NCBI GenBank assembly: GCA_018069465.1
Contig: JAGPUW010000025.1
Location: forward strand, 496,001 to 560,000
Source: Gammaproteobacteria bacterium
GTDB taxonomy: Bacteria; Pseudomonadota; Gammaproteobacteria; Pseudomonadales; Porticoccaceae
Length of the DNA: 64,000 nt
Direction of reading: 5' to 3'
Shown here: piece after piece, positions 42,738-52,293 of the stretch
Position numbering within the stretch: the first letter of the stretch is position 1
Layout: the number at the start of each line of letters is the position of its first letter
Made by a program: the position numbers and the translations under genes
The notes under the pieces: generated by a model
What the model saw: only the letters and a program-made list of their open reading frames with translations
The model's database searches: none
Told to the model about the DNA's origin: nothing

Positions 42738-44915
42738 TTAGTGGCTACCTTCATCTAGCTGCTTAGCAGCATTAATGGTGGCCCCTGCAACCTCCCACAA
42801 TTCTTCTACCGACGGTATGGCTGAGTCACTATCGATAACACCTCTGGACACACAATCGATAAATGCCGCTGCACAGGCCTGCTGGCCTTTATCCTGGCGG
42901 TATAGACGCATGGCTTTAAATCCGGGCCAACCGTAGGCTTTTATACGCTTAAAATTATCGAGCTGTATAACGCGACCACCAACAAATATCTCCAGCCGCT
43001 CTTTGGCGAGACGGCGATCGCCATTTGAAAAATAATGTAGGGTGCCGAGGGAACCATCGGCAAATGTTAAATTAATTGTCGCTGTGTCTGTACATTCCAG
43101 ACCACTGTCTGGCAAACCGGCCGCCTTGACACTAGTAATAGGGGCGTCGGCAAAGTAGCGTAGTAAATCTATAAAATGGCAGGCTTCTCCAATAATACGA
43201 CCACCACCCTGGGCCTTACTTTGCGACCAATGGTTGGCGGGGATGGCGCCCGAATTAATGGTCATAACCATCGCCTTGGGCCCCTGGGTGCTAGCCAGTA
43301 AATCCCTAATCTTTAGACTCAAGGGTGAAAAGCGTCGATTAAATCCAACCATCAACTGGGGTGATCCCCCTTTAGCTACCGCGCCATGGTAAGCCTGCTG
43401 CACATTCTGTAAACCTTGCAGATCCATAGCCAGGGGTTTTTCAACGAAAACATGCTTGCCAGCCTGCAGTGCTTTGCACACCAAACTAGCGTGGCTATCG
43501 TGCCGCGTACTGATCACCAGCGTATCAATGGCATCGTTAGCCAGAACAGTTTCATTATCGGTTGAAGCACTTTTTATATTAAATGCTTGCGCAGCCTGAG
43601 CTGCACTTAATCCATCAGCAGAAGTGACAGCCACTAAATTAGCAGCCGTTTTAGAAAATGCCGGTATCAAGACACCTCTGGCATAATTACCGCTACCGAG
43701 AAACCCCAGTTGCGGGGTATTGGCAACAGTGGTTGACGGCTTACTGTCGAAATTGATTGTGTGTAAATCATCGCCGGGGCATAAACCAACACGGCCCAAC
43801 TCACTGCCATCCTCTGCAATAAACTCAAGCACAATGCCTATGCTCTGGCCTGTCGCTAAAACCTCGTAGGCCTCTTCGGCCTGCCGTGCCTTAAAACGAT
43901 GACTGCGTAGGGGTGCAAGATTCAAGACACCAGTGGCCATTGATTCAAGCACCGCCTTAAAATTGCGCTGCTCGGTCCAACGGACAAAACCGATGGGGTA
44001 ATCCTCACCGCGCAACTCATAACCTTCTTCGTAACGGCCGGGGCCGTAGGAGCATGAAACCTGAAAGCTCAATTCTTTTTCGTAAAAATCGCCACGATTA
44101 AGCTCTAGCCCAACAACACCCACCAGTACAATACGTCCGCGTTTACGGCACATTTGGGCCGCCTGACTCACCGGCTCATTGCTTCTAGTGGATGCAGTAA
44201 TCAATACCCCATCAACACCCTGCCCTGCGGAAAACTCTTTGGCAGCAGCCAGTACATCAGCAGAAGCCGCAACAACCGCGTGCGCACCCAGACGCCTTGC
44301 AATGGCTAGACGGGATTCATCAAGGTCGACACCCATTACCCGGCAACCATTGGCACGCAGTAACTGCACAGCCATTAAACCCACTAAACCCAGCCCCACC
44401 ACCACAAACGTTTCACCGAAGTTCGGCGCTGCCAGGCGCATGCCCTGTAAGGCAATGGCCCCTATAACGGTAAAAACCGCATCCTCATCCTCAACCTCAT
44501 CGGGAATGAGGGCGCACAAATGTTTTGGGACGCAGACAAAGCCAGCATGCTTGCCGTTTGAAAGCACCCGGTCACCAGGGCTAAAACCATCAAGCCCTTC
44601 ACCAACTTCAATAACACGACCGACATTGCAATAGCCGAGGGCTAGGGGTTCAGCCAACTTTCGACGCACCGAATCGTAGGTTGCCAACAAGCCGTCGGTC
44701 GCCACCTTGTCCAAGACCTGCTTCACTTTTTCAGGTTGCTGCATCGCTTTTTGAACAAGATTGCCTCTGCCGAAATCGACGAGCATCTTTTCAGTGCCCG
44801 CAGAGACCAGTGTCAAACGGGTTTCGATTAACAAGTGCCCTTTGCGTACTTTGGGGCTTGGCACCTCTGCCACCAGCGTTTTACCTGCAGACAAATCTTG
44901 TAGCACTTGTTTCAT
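42738..44915 (-). CDS. Bi-domain oxidoreductase (zinc alcohol dehydrogenase-like plus Gfo/Idh/MocA-like)
   Basis: The start is the ATG at 44915 (MKQVLQDLSAGKT). The 725-residue protein joins two enzymes. Residues 1-370 are a medium-chain dehydrogenase with LGYCNVGRVIEVG, the Rossmann motif VVGLGLVGLMAVQLL and AGFVCVPKHLCALIP. From about 400 a Gfo/Idh/MocA domain begins with LGFLGSGNYARGVLIPAF, followed by ISTRHDSHASLV, VEKPLAMDLQ and the active-site-like GEACHFIDLLRYF. This fusion is known next to heparinase-like genes in polysaccharide loci, as here, and probably modifies a sugar nucleotide. Its exact reaction is not known to me. It faces the subtilase gene head to head. Confidence 0.9.
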   Translation of the reverse strand: MKQVLQDLSAGKTLVAEVPSPKVRKGHLLIETRLTLVSAGTEKMLVDFGRGNLVQKAMQQPEKVKQVLDKVATDGLLATYDSVRRKLAEPLALGYCNVGRVIEVGEGLDGFSPGDRVLSNGKHAGFVCVPKHLCALIPDEVEDEDAVFTVIGAIALQGMRLAAPNFGETFVVVGLGLVGLMAVQLLRANGCRVMGVDLDESRLAIARRLGAHAVVAASADVLAAAKEFSAGQGVDGVLITASTRSNEPVSQAAQMCRKRGRIVLVGVVGLELNRGDFYEKELSFQVSCSYGPGRYEEGYELRGEDYPIGFVRWTEQRNFKAVLESMATGVLNLAPLRSHRFKARQAEEAYEVLATGQSIGIVLEFIAEDGSELGRVGLCPGDDLHTINFDSKPSTTVANTPQLGFLGSGNYARGVLIPAFSKTAANLVAVTSADGLSAAQAAQAFNIKSASTDNETVLANDAIDTLVISTRHDSHASLVCKALQAGKHVFVEKPLAMDLQGLQNVQQAYHGAVAKGGSPQLMVGFNRRFSPLSLKIRDLLASTQGPKAMVMTINSGAIPANHWSQSKAQGGGRIIGEACHFIDLLRYFADAPITSVKAAGLPDSGLECTDTATINLTFADGSLGTLHYFSNGDRRLAKERLEIFVGGRVIQLDNFKRIKAYGWPGFKAMRLYRQDKGQQACAAAFIDCVSRGVIDSDSAIPSVEELWEVAGATINAAKQLDEGSH

Positions 44916-45087
44916 ATCGACAACCAATAGCAGTGAATGCCTATTAAAGGGTATTGAGATGAAGCTATTATGAATTTTTTGATACTTTTAATGGAAAAAG
45001 TAATCGGCTAAAAAGAGCTGCTTAGCGTAAAGATTGTTTCACAATACGGTAATAGTATTCAGCAAATCAAACTGCGATATTGGCTCT

Positions 45088-46461
45088 ATGTCGACAGCCA
45101 TAGACCTAAATTCATCGTTAAAAACACTCTGCCTTTTAGTGCTATCACTGGCAATGAGTGCAGCCTATGGAGAAACAAATAGCAATATCAACCCCACTTT
45201 AATCGCCAGAATAGAAGCCGGTGAGAGTATTTCGGTGATTGTTGAGTTCAAAGCTGTGGCCTACAAAGCCCAACAAAATGGCCAGAATCGCAGGCAGGCT
45301 ATCGCCAGTACAGTCGCCAATATCCTTAGCACCATGCCCTTTTTATATCCACAAATCTCTCGTTATTACAATAACTTCCCCGCCATCGCTATTGCCAACA
45401 TTAAGCCAGGCCACCTCAATGCCTTACTAAAACATCAACAGCTTAGCGCTATTCAAGAAGATATAAAGTTGCATATGCATACCGCAGAAAGCATCCCCTT
45501 AATAGGTGCCGACAAGATGCAGACTGAAGGTATTAGCGGGGCAAACATAGCAGTGGTGGTACTAGACAGTGGACTTGACTATACACAGCCAGAATTTGGT
45601 AACTGTAGCAGCCCGGGCGTGCCAGCAAGTTGCCGAGTACCGGTGGCCTTTGACGAGGCAATAGATGATGGACAGCTCGATGACGACGGTCACGGTACCA
45701 ACGTCAGCGCCATTGTCGCCGCCACCGGTAATCAGCTATCTGTCATCGGCATTGATATATTCGATGGTAATAGTGCCCTGAGCAGTGACATCGTTGCCGG
45801 CATCGACTGGGCGATAAGCAATAAAGAAACTTACAATATTCGCGCCATTAATATGAGCATTGGTACCGGCAGCAAAAATACCAGCATTTGTGACAGGCGT
45901 TTTACCAACCCCTTTCAAACAGCGATTAACACGGCCCATGGCGATGGTATCGCCGTAGTCGCATCGGCGGGCAACTCAGCCTTTATAGATGGTATTGAAC
46001 TGCCTGCCTGTTCTGCCAATACCGTGTCAGTCGGCGCCACCTATGATGAAACTAGCAGCGGCTGGAATTGGGGTATTTGCAATGACACACCTGCGACTGT
46101 CGACAGCGTTACCTGCTTTTCTAACAGTGCGAGTTTTCTTTCCATCCTCGCTCCCGGCGCTATTATCAACGCCGGCGGTTACCAAATGGGCGGCACATCC
46201 CAGGCTGCACCCCATGTTGCAGCCGCTATGGCGATAATGGCCGGAGTCTATGACAACGAACAACCTGCAGATTGGTTGAGGAGACTACAGGACACTGGTG
46301 AGCTAATTACTGACGACCGCAACGGTATCATCAAACCACGGATCAATCTTTATGCAGCAGTCATCAGCGCAGACACGGGTAATGGTGAGGAAATCCCGTT
46401 TTTACCGACATGGGCATTTATGGTTTTGGCAGGAATAATAATCCGTGGACTTATACGGTAA
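45088..46461 (+). CDS. S8 family serine peptidase (subtilase) with C-terminal sorting-like tail
   Basis: The ATG at 45088 (MSTAIDLNSSLKTLC) gives a signal peptide ending MSAAYGET and a 457-residue protein. A propeptide-like segment (about 40-130, ISVIVEFKAVAY) precedes the catalytic domain. The triad is Asp160 in VVVLDSGLD, His202 in DDGHGTN and Ser371 in GGTSQAAPH; the oxyanion Asn is in SAGNSAF. The last 22 residues are IPFLPTWAFMVLAGIIIRGLIR, a proline/Trp motif followed by a membrane helix and basic residues. This resembles C-terminal sorting signals but is neither a plain PEP-CTERM nor a VPLPA one. It is the only gene in the locus on the plus strand. Confidence 0.93.
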   Translation: MSTAIDLNSSLKTLCLLVLSLAMSAAYGETNSNINPTLIARIEAGESISVIVEFKAVAYKAQQNGQNRRQAIASTVANILSTMPFLYPQISRYYNNFPAIAIANIKPGHLNALLKHQQLSAIQEDIKLHMHTAESIPLIGADKMQTEGISGANIAVVVLDSGLDYTQPEFGNCSSPGVPASCRVPVAFDEAIDDGQLDDDGHGTNVSAIVAATGNQLSVIGIDIFDGNSALSSDIVAGIDWAISNKETYNIRAINMSIGTGSKNTSICDRRFTNPFQTAINTAHGDGIAVVASAGNSAFIDGIELPACSANTVSVGATYDETSSGWNWGICNDTPATVDSVTCFSNSASFLSILAPGAIINAGGYQMGGTSQAAPHVAAAMAIMAGVYDNEQPADWLRRLQDTGELITDDRNGIIKPRINLYAAVISADTGNGEEIPFLPTWAFMVLAGIIIRGLIR

Positions 46462-46609
46462 TCCCCCCGAAAGCCTGACAGACCTGAATTGTGACCTTAA
46501 AAGTGACGACCAATGCCTTTGGTCCGTCTCATTAAAGAAAACAACAATGCTCGATCAACCAGTGCTTTTAAGAAGCACCATTAATTCATAGTTTTAAACA
46601 AGCACATCA

Positions 46610-47632
46610 TCAACGGCCCTGTAGTTGGTCGATTATGCGTGAAATATCGTCTGCCACAACTACCCTTGAGGGCCTAATTGAACAGTCTCGCAAGTCTTGC
46701 GCATACTTTGTCAAATCATCAATTAGTCGAGAACTGCTCTTAATATCGATGTAAGAAACGTCCGCAAGAACACTATTAACATACTCAAGATCAGGTGCAA
46801 CGACAGGCCTGCCTAAAGAGGCGGCCTCAATCAATGGCAAACCGAAGCTCTCACGCGATGATAGAAACAGTGCCGCACGGCTTGTCAAATAGGTTTCAGC
46901 CACTTGCATTTTGGAGATAACACCCAAGTTTTCAACAACATGAGAGCTTGTTGAATTAACCTTTTCCAGCAGTGCTAATAAGCCAGAAAACCTCCCATCA
47001 TCGGGAATTGTCACCGCGAAAGACAGACCTTCACTGTCTGAAGGCAAGAGCAACGCATTAAAAAGCAGGTCATAGTTCTTATGGGGCCAGGGATAAGACA
47101 CATAACAAAAATCCCTCTTTATCGAAACATCAAGACCTTGCGGCTCAGTTATGACAGAAAAGAAAGGGGCGACTATGGAATCGATATTAAGTTCTTGAAT
47201 TAATAGATTCCTCATCCTTTCAGTCTGAACAAAATACTGATTTTTTGAGAACAGATAAGAGACGCGATTAAATAGAAAGTTGATGAAGTGGGCAAGTTTT
47301 CGTTTATTGGGTATAGGAAAGCGAAATAATTTCGACAGTGCCACGGCGGCGTATTCTGTGTGCAAGTACACACAGCTATTTTTTACGGGGAAAATCGGCC
47401 CTCGATTACAAAAATAAAGACATGGCCCAACACCAACTGTATATAATTTTAGCAACAAGCACTTAGAGGGGATAATCACATCAACTGAAAGTTTGTTCTT
47501 TAGATATGAATTACCGATAACAAAACATTCTATATCTAAGTTAATCAGAGTATCAATAAAGTATTCGAGAAGAACAAAACCCCCACCTTCATTTATTGTT
47601 GTTGCATCAATATATACGGCATTGTTATTCAT
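46610..47632 (-). CDS. Glycosyltransferase family 4-like protein
   Basis: The 340-residue protein has an atypical N-terminus, VYIDATTINEGGGFVLLEYF, found in some GT4 enzymes that begin with an 'Asp-Ala-x-x-Gly-Gly' motif. The C-terminal donor domain contains FCYVSYPWPHKNYDLLFNAL and the diagnostic SSRESFGLPLIEAASLGRPVVAP. It is likely to add one sugar of the repeat. The gene is clearly richer in A and T than its neighbours (many tta, aat and ata codons), which suggests it was acquired later. It ends the first block of minus-strand glycosyltransferases, facing the subtilase gene. Confidence 0.86.
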   Translation of the reverse strand: MNNNAVYIDATTINEGGGFVLLEYFIDTLINLDIECFVIGNSYLKNKLSVDVIIPSKCLLLKLYTVGVGPCLYFCNRGPIFPVKNSCVYLHTEYAAVALSKLFRFPIPNKRKLAHFINFLFNRVSYLFSKNQYFVQTERMRNLLIQELNIDSIVAPFFSVITEPQGLDVSIKRDFCYVSYPWPHKNYDLLFNALLLPSDSEGLSFAVTIPDDGRFSGLLALLEKVNSTSSHVVENLGVISKMQVAETYLTSRAALFLSSRESFGLPLIEAASLGRPVVAPDLEYVNSVLADVSYIDIKSSSRLIDDLTKYAQDLRDCSIRPSRVVVADDISRIIDQLQGR

Positions 47633-47739
47633 TGAAGCCTCAAATATTCATCATTCTAACTGTCACCCTTGTGCCAGATAAGCCGCTCGCTTTAAGAGCG
47701 TGAGCCAGGATGACAATTTTCAAGCCACACCAGGACAAG

Positions 47740-48774
47740 TCATAAGGACTGCTGTGAAAAACCTTGCAGGGCAGTCGCATAACGCGCCACCATTTTATCC
47801 ATCGTACGGTGCTCTGCGTAGCGCTGATAGGCAGCCTCACAATGGCTGCGATGCAAGGCGCTAGAAGTCAAATAATGCTGCATAGCCTCCATAATGGCCT
47901 GATCACTATCAGCCGTTAAAAAACCATTGCGGCCATCATCAACATTCTCAACCTCAGGCCCATGGGCGACATTGCGCCGCGTAATAACGGGTACGCCACA
48001 GCCAAATGCATGTAAAACACCGAGGCCGACAGGCCCAGGGCTGACATAGGCAATCGCCTCATCAAGATAGCCTTTGACCACTTGCGGATCATAACTACCC
48101 GGCACAAAACGGCAGTACTTTTGCACCCCGCTACTTTGAGCGAGAGCTTCTAGTTCACTGCGAATATCACCGTCGCCTAAAAACAATAAACCGGATTGCT
48201 CTTGCATTGCCCTCGGCATCAAGGCAAAGGCACGTATCACCTGGTCGAGGCACTTACGGGCCTGCAACCTGCCCATATAAATAAAATAACGCCGTGGCCT
48301 CGCGGATAAACCGTGCTCGCCAACAGCGACTGTATTACCAACATGTGCTAATTTTTCAGGGGCAATTCCACGCTGTATAAAATAATTTTCGCTATTCTCT
48401 TCGTAGGCAAGAAAGCCAATACTTCTGTTGATTAACATCGTCCTAAGGCTGGAAAGCATTTGCCGAGAACCCATGCCCTGCCCCCACAATACAACTTTGC
48501 GATGATGGCAAAGCAATAGCGGATACAAGGTAAGCCAGCGCAAGTCAAACACCATCACTACCACATCAAACTGTGCCAGCTGCGTTTTATCAAGACCGAG
48601 AGGAAGTACCCAATTGCCCTTGCGGCGGATCCTTATATGCTGGTGGTGAAAAGTAAAATCTCCTGCCTGTTCGCCACTGAATACCGTGAGACCACCCTTT
48701 AATTTCTCATTCAATTGTGTAAAAAAAGGTATCCGGTAAGGGGCTATTTTTTCCTGTATTATCGCGATCCGCAT
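47740..48774 (-). CDS. Glycosyltransferase family 4
   Basis: The start is the ATG at 48774 (MRIAIIQEKIAPYRIPFF), with GGAG six bases before it. It has 344 residues. The GT-B donor half includes RRYFIYMGRLQARKCLDQVIRA with the phosphate-binding Arg/Lys, LLFLGDGDIRSELEAL, and YVSPGPVGLGVLHAFGCGVPVITR in place of the usual E-x7-E motif. The Glu of that motif is not apparent (GLGVLHAFGCG), which may mean altered catalysis or a divergent donor site. It lies 33 bases after the family 2 transferase on the same strand. Confidence 0.85.
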   Translation of the reverse strand: MRIAIIQEKIAPYRIPFFTQLNEKLKGGLTVFSGEQAGDFTFHHQHIRIRRKGNWVLPLGLDKTQLAQFDVVVMVFDLRWLTLYPLLLCHHRKVVLWGQGMGSRQMLSSLRTMLINRSIGFLAYEENSENYFIQRGIAPEKLAHVGNTVAVGEHGLSARPRRYFIYMGRLQARKCLDQVIRAFALMPRAMQEQSGLLFLGDGDIRSELEALAQSSGVQKYCRFVPGSYDPQVVKGYLDEAIAYVSPGPVGLGVLHAFGCGVPVITRRNVAHGPEVENVDDGRNGFLTADSDQAIMEAMQHYLTSSALHRSHCEAAYQRYAEHRTMDKMVARYATALQGFSQQSL

Positions 48775-48807
48775 TAGTGACTCCACCTTTCCACTTTTTG
48801 TGATGCT

Positions 48808-49767
48808 TTAGGCACCTGCAAAAAACCGCTTAAATAACAAGACAGACATTGCCGCTTTATCAGTCTTTCTATCCACATCAAGCGAACTCGATAAACCTTG
48901 CCGTAAAGTTTCAACTTCACAAAAGCAATCCTTGCTCACCCTTTGATATTGCCGCCTTCCAAAAAGCTCTTTAAATAGAGTTGCCGACACCATCACCGAT
49001 TCTTTGTAAAGGCCAGCCTTTAACAAGCTCAGCATACCGAGCATGAATTTGGATAGCCCAATAACAAGTCCCGGTAGCACAGGGTAGAGGCGAAGGTTAG
49101 TTTTTAAACTGTTTTCAACACCAAAGCTGGCAACAGCGGCAGCTTTACCGGAATAATCAGAGCCCTTATGGCGCAGGGAATACTCTGGCCAATAGGCCAC
49201 CTTGAAGCCTCGATCGTAAATCATCAAGGCCATAAAGCGCTCTTCTGCCTGGCGGAAAAAATCACTGGGGAAACCGCCACAATCCGTAAATAATCTGCTA
49301 CGAATAATACTCGCGCCGCCGCGAAAGGAAGACGAAAGATAAAGACCACTACAAGTATCTTTTGCTGGCTTTGGGTCAAGGGGTAAATCTAGTGAGCCCG
49401 TGGCGTAACCTTCGACCCGCGTATAGACAGCGCCCAACAGAGGCTGCTTATTGAACAGCTCAACCGCACTAGCAACCAGGCCTACATCATCCCAGGCGCC
49501 GTCGTTCTCTAAAAAAAACAACAGTTCACCATTGGCATATTCAGCACCCAGGTTGCGGCCCGGTGGGCAACCAACATTCTCAGGCAGACCGACGTAAAGC
49601 AGATCGCCATAGCGCGCTTTAATGGCCAGGCCCGAACCATCTGTTGAGCCATTATCGACAAATACAATCTCTTTATTGTCATAGCTTTGCGCCATGGCGG
49701 ACGCCACGGCCTCAGCACAATTATCTTCTCCGCCATTCCAGTTAAGAATAATAATTGATACTTTCAT
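48808..49767 (-). CDS. Glycosyltransferase family 2
   Basis: The 319-residue protein opens with the GT-A pattern VSIIILNWNGGEDN, then IVFVDNGSTDGSG and ENVGCPPGRNLGAEYANGELLFFLENDG, where ENDG takes the place of the DxD metal site. The GGASIIRSRLF and FFRQAEERFMALMIYDRGF segments fit rhamnosyl- or galactosyltransferase-like members. A hydrophobic patch near the C-terminus may anchor it to the membrane. It overlaps the polymerase gene by 4 bases, so the two are translationally coupled. Confidence 0.9.
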   Translation of the reverse strand: MKVSIIILNWNGGEDNCAEAVASAMAQSYDNKEIVFVDNGSTDGSGLAIKARYGDLLYVGLPENVGCPPGRNLGAEYANGELLFFLENDGAWDDVGLVASAVELFNKQPLLGAVYTRVEGYATGSLDLPLDPKPAKDTCSGLYLSSSFRGGASIIRSRLFTDCGGFPSDFFRQAEERFMALMIYDRGFKVAYWPEYSLRHKGSDYSGKAAAVASFGVENSLKTNLRLYPVLPGLVIGLSKFMLGMLSLLKAGLYKESVMVSATLFKELFGRRQYQRVSKDCFCEVETLRQGLSSSLDVDRKTDKAAMSVLLFKRFFAGA

Positions 49768-51188
49768 TGTGCGCGCACCCAGTTGAATGCGGCGTAATGT
49801 GAGGTAAGCGCAGGCGCTGTCTTTTCATTCATCCTACTGCTGGCCTTATTGAGTGAAAAGAGTAAGCCATATAAAAAGTACATTAATAAACCAACTGAAT
49901 AGCCAGAATATGCTCTGTACAAGTGATCCTGGGTCAGGCCCATCACGGCATTGCACATCAGCAAAGCCAGTGCCAGGGCAGCAAAGGATTTGTACTCAGC
50001 GTTGTCTCTATTGCGTAATAATCGCCACGAGCGCCTCAGCCAATGCCATTGCAACACCAGCAAAACGACTAAGCCCGAAACACCTGAACGAAAAATAGCA
50101 TCAATATATTCATTATGCGCACCGTGCGCGCCTGTTAATGCCGCGACACCTTGGCGGTTAGTCGCACCATTACCAATCAGTAAAAGAAAGGGGTCAGTAA
50201 TAAAACTATCAAGTGCCAGTCGCCACGCATCCATTCGCGTTGCCTGTGAATTATCGGTATAGCCACTAATACTGGTGATCCGGGCAGCCACTAATTCATT
50301 CTGAAAAACAGGTACCAATAGCAATATACCCACCACACTCAAAATTATGAACGGCATTCGACCCTTACTACTCAGTAAAAGAAAAACAAAAAAACCAACA
50401 CCTAAACCAACCAGCCCAGCGCGTGAGAAGCTCACTAAAATCAAAGCTACAGCGGTAATGGCCATGGCGGCACAGATAGGCACTGAAAGCCCAGAGCGTA
50501 GCGTGGCGTAGGTGATAGCCACCAAAAACATCATCACCCCAAGTTGCCCCACACTGCCACGAAACATACCGAGATAACCCCAGCCAAAGGTGGTTGTCGA
50601 AAAATTAAAGCCCACTTCTGGGTTATTGGCTGCAAGGATGCTTTCAAAGACGGATAATTCCATTAGCCCGCTGTAGTCAACAATGCCCAACAATAATATC
50701 GGCAGGCTTAAAATCACTATCAATTTAAGCGTATCCGTAACATTTTTACTTGAGCAAGGTGCCACTGCTGCAATAATAAATACAGCCACATATATTGTAT
50801 TTCGATAAAGCCAAATACCCAGCCCCAACATGCCGCGCGATGTAAATTGAGATGAGGAACCGCCAGACAGCAGATAATTTGCCATCGTCGTCACCAGGGG
50901 TATGAATAGTAGTGCCAGCACTAGTAGCAGCACATCACCTTTTAGCTCTACTGATAATTTACTTATTTTTCGTAATGCAATAAAAATAAGCAGCGGCCCG
51001 AACAAATCGATAAGGAAGAAGACGCTGACAGTACCCTTCATCGCCATACCCATTGGTGCCAGGCAAAATGTCAGGAACAAAAGGTATTTAGTACTACGCT
51101 CTATGTCTAACTTTCTGCCATAAACAACAAGCCCCGCTGCCACGAGTACAAAGTTGAGTATGAAAACCTTGAGGATGTAACTACTCAT
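49764..51188 (-). CDS. O-antigen ligase/polymerase (Wzy-like) membrane protein
   Basis: The 474-residue protein has about eleven or twelve hydrophobic segments. A large periplasmic loop holds the Wzy_C/O-antigen ligase signature, ATRMDAWRLALDSF and LLIGNGATNRQGV, and then GAHNEYIDAIFRSG. The GAHNEY-type His is conserved in WaaL and Wzy proteins. In this locus, with a Wzx flippase and chain-length protein, it is best read as the polymerase joining repeat units in the periplasm. It overlaps its neighbours by 4 and 8 bases. A ligase role cannot be ruled out by sequence. Confidence 0.88.
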   Translation of the reverse strand: MSSYILKVFILNFVLVAAGLVVYGRKLDIERSTKYLLFLTFCLAPMGMAMKGTVSVFFLIDLFGPLLIFIALRKISKLSVELKGDVLLLVLALLFIPLVTTMANYLLSGGSSSQFTSRGMLGLGIWLYRNTIYVAVFIIAAVAPCSSKNVTDTLKLIVILSLPILLLGIVDYSGLMELSVFESILAANNPEVGFNFSTTTFGWGYLGMFRGSVGQLGVMMFLVAITYATLRSGLSVPICAAMAITAVALILVSFSRAGLVGLGVGFFVFLLLSSKGRMPFIILSVVGILLLVPVFQNELVAARITSISGYTDNSQATRMDAWRLALDSFITDPFLLLIGNGATNRQGVAALTGAHGAHNEYIDAIFRSGVSGLVVLLVLQWHWLRRSWRLLRNRDNAEYKSFAALALALLMCNAVMGLTQDHLYRAYSGYSVGLLMYFLYGLLFSLNKASSRMNEKTAPALTSHYAAFNWVRAQ

Positions 51189-52293
51189 TAAAAGACTGCG
51201 TTAATACATGCTGATAGGATTTGAGGTATTCATCACTTGTTGCGCGGATACTAAAATTATTGACGACATTCTCTCGCGCAGCTTGAGAAAGATCTGCCCT
51301 GAGCTTCTCATCTTGCAGCAGCCCCCTGGTAGCACTGAGCAACTGAGCCTCATTGGCGGCATCAATCAACACACCTGTTTGCTGATGCTTTACCAGACGG
51401 GGAATAGCGCCCACAGCACTGGCGATTACAGGCAAGCCACAGGCCATCGCTTCTAACAATACGATGGGCAGGCCCTCCCGATAACTCGGCAGCCAGGATA
51501 TTGTTGCCTGTCGGTAAAAGCTTTCGACATTACTTTGCCCACCAAGAAAACACACATGATCGGTAATGCCTAGAGACTCGGCCTGCGCGCGGGTCTCCTC
51601 AAGCAGAGGCCCATCACCAACAAACCACAACTCACAGTCGATATCTTGTAATAGGCGTTTAAAAGCAGTCAGACTAACTTTGTGGGCTTTTTCCGGGTAG
51701 AACCTACCCACCTGTAGAATAATAGGTCGGCCCCTTGCTTGCTCTTGAGCCGGAGAAAAGCGCTGTACGTCAACACCATTGTCGATCACACAACATTGCT
51801 GTCGCTGAATACCCAAACAGCTAACAGCTTCGGTCATCGCAAACTTTGACACGGCGATAAATGCTTGTGAGGAGCGCCGACTGCTGATCGCCTCAAGCTT
51901 GCACTTGGCACGTTTCAGTAAGCTGCGCTGGCGCCACCAGGGCTCATCTCTGTGCAGTGTGGTCACATGTGCCGCACTACCGCGAGTCAAACGTGAACAC
52001 AAATCGGCAAGGAAAATATGACTATTAATAACATCGGGCTTTAATTTCACTATTTGCCGGCGTAATTTTAGGCACAGTAATAGCAAGCCGGGCACATTGT
52101 AAATCGTGCCGCTAAACCCCAAGGTCACAACATTGAGCTGGTAGCGATCAATCAAGTGGCTGTAGGACACCTTGTCAGTCAATGAAATGATCGTCACCTG
52201 ATGACCCCGATCTTTCATTTCTTTGCACATACAGATGACCAGATTCTCTGCACCACCAAAGCCCAGAGAATTCACAACGTGCACTATTCTCAT
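51181..52293 (-). CDS. Glycosyltransferase family 4
   Basis: The 370-residue protein has the GT4 glycine-rich N-terminus MRIVHVVNSLGFGGAENLVI. A middle segment has VDVQRFSPAQEQARGRPIILQVGRFYPEKAHKVSL, read across the interdomain linker. The donor-site motif is SYREGLPIVLLEAMACGLPVIAS with both Glu residues. Retaining transferase chemistry using a nucleotide sugar is expected at the cytoplasmic face of the inner membrane. It overlaps the polymerase gene by 8 bases and the flippase gene by 4, giving a coupled trio. Confidence 0.92.
   Translation of the reverse strand: MRIVHVVNSLGFGGAENLVICMCKEMKDRGHQVTIISLTDKVSYSHLIDRYQLNVVTLGFSGTIYNVPGLLLLCLKLRRQIVKLKPDVINSHIFLADLCSRLTRGSAAHVTTLHRDEPWWRQRSLLKRAKCKLEAISSRRSSQAFIAVSKFAMTEAVSCLGIQRQQCCVIDNGVDVQRFSPAQEQARGRPIILQVGRFYPEKAHKVSLTAFKRLLQDIDCELWFVGDGPLLEETRAQAESLGITDHVCFLGGQSNVESFYRQATISWLPSYREGLPIVLLEAMACGLPVIASAVGAIPRLVKHQQTGVLIDAANEAQLLSATRGLLQDEKLRADLSQAARENVVNNFSIRATSDEYLKSYQHVLTQSFNE

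Noticed and set aside
45088-46461. Rhombosortase-type GlyGly-CTERM tail on the subtilase
   Set aside because: No Gly-Gly motif precedes the helix; the motif is Pro/Trp-rich.
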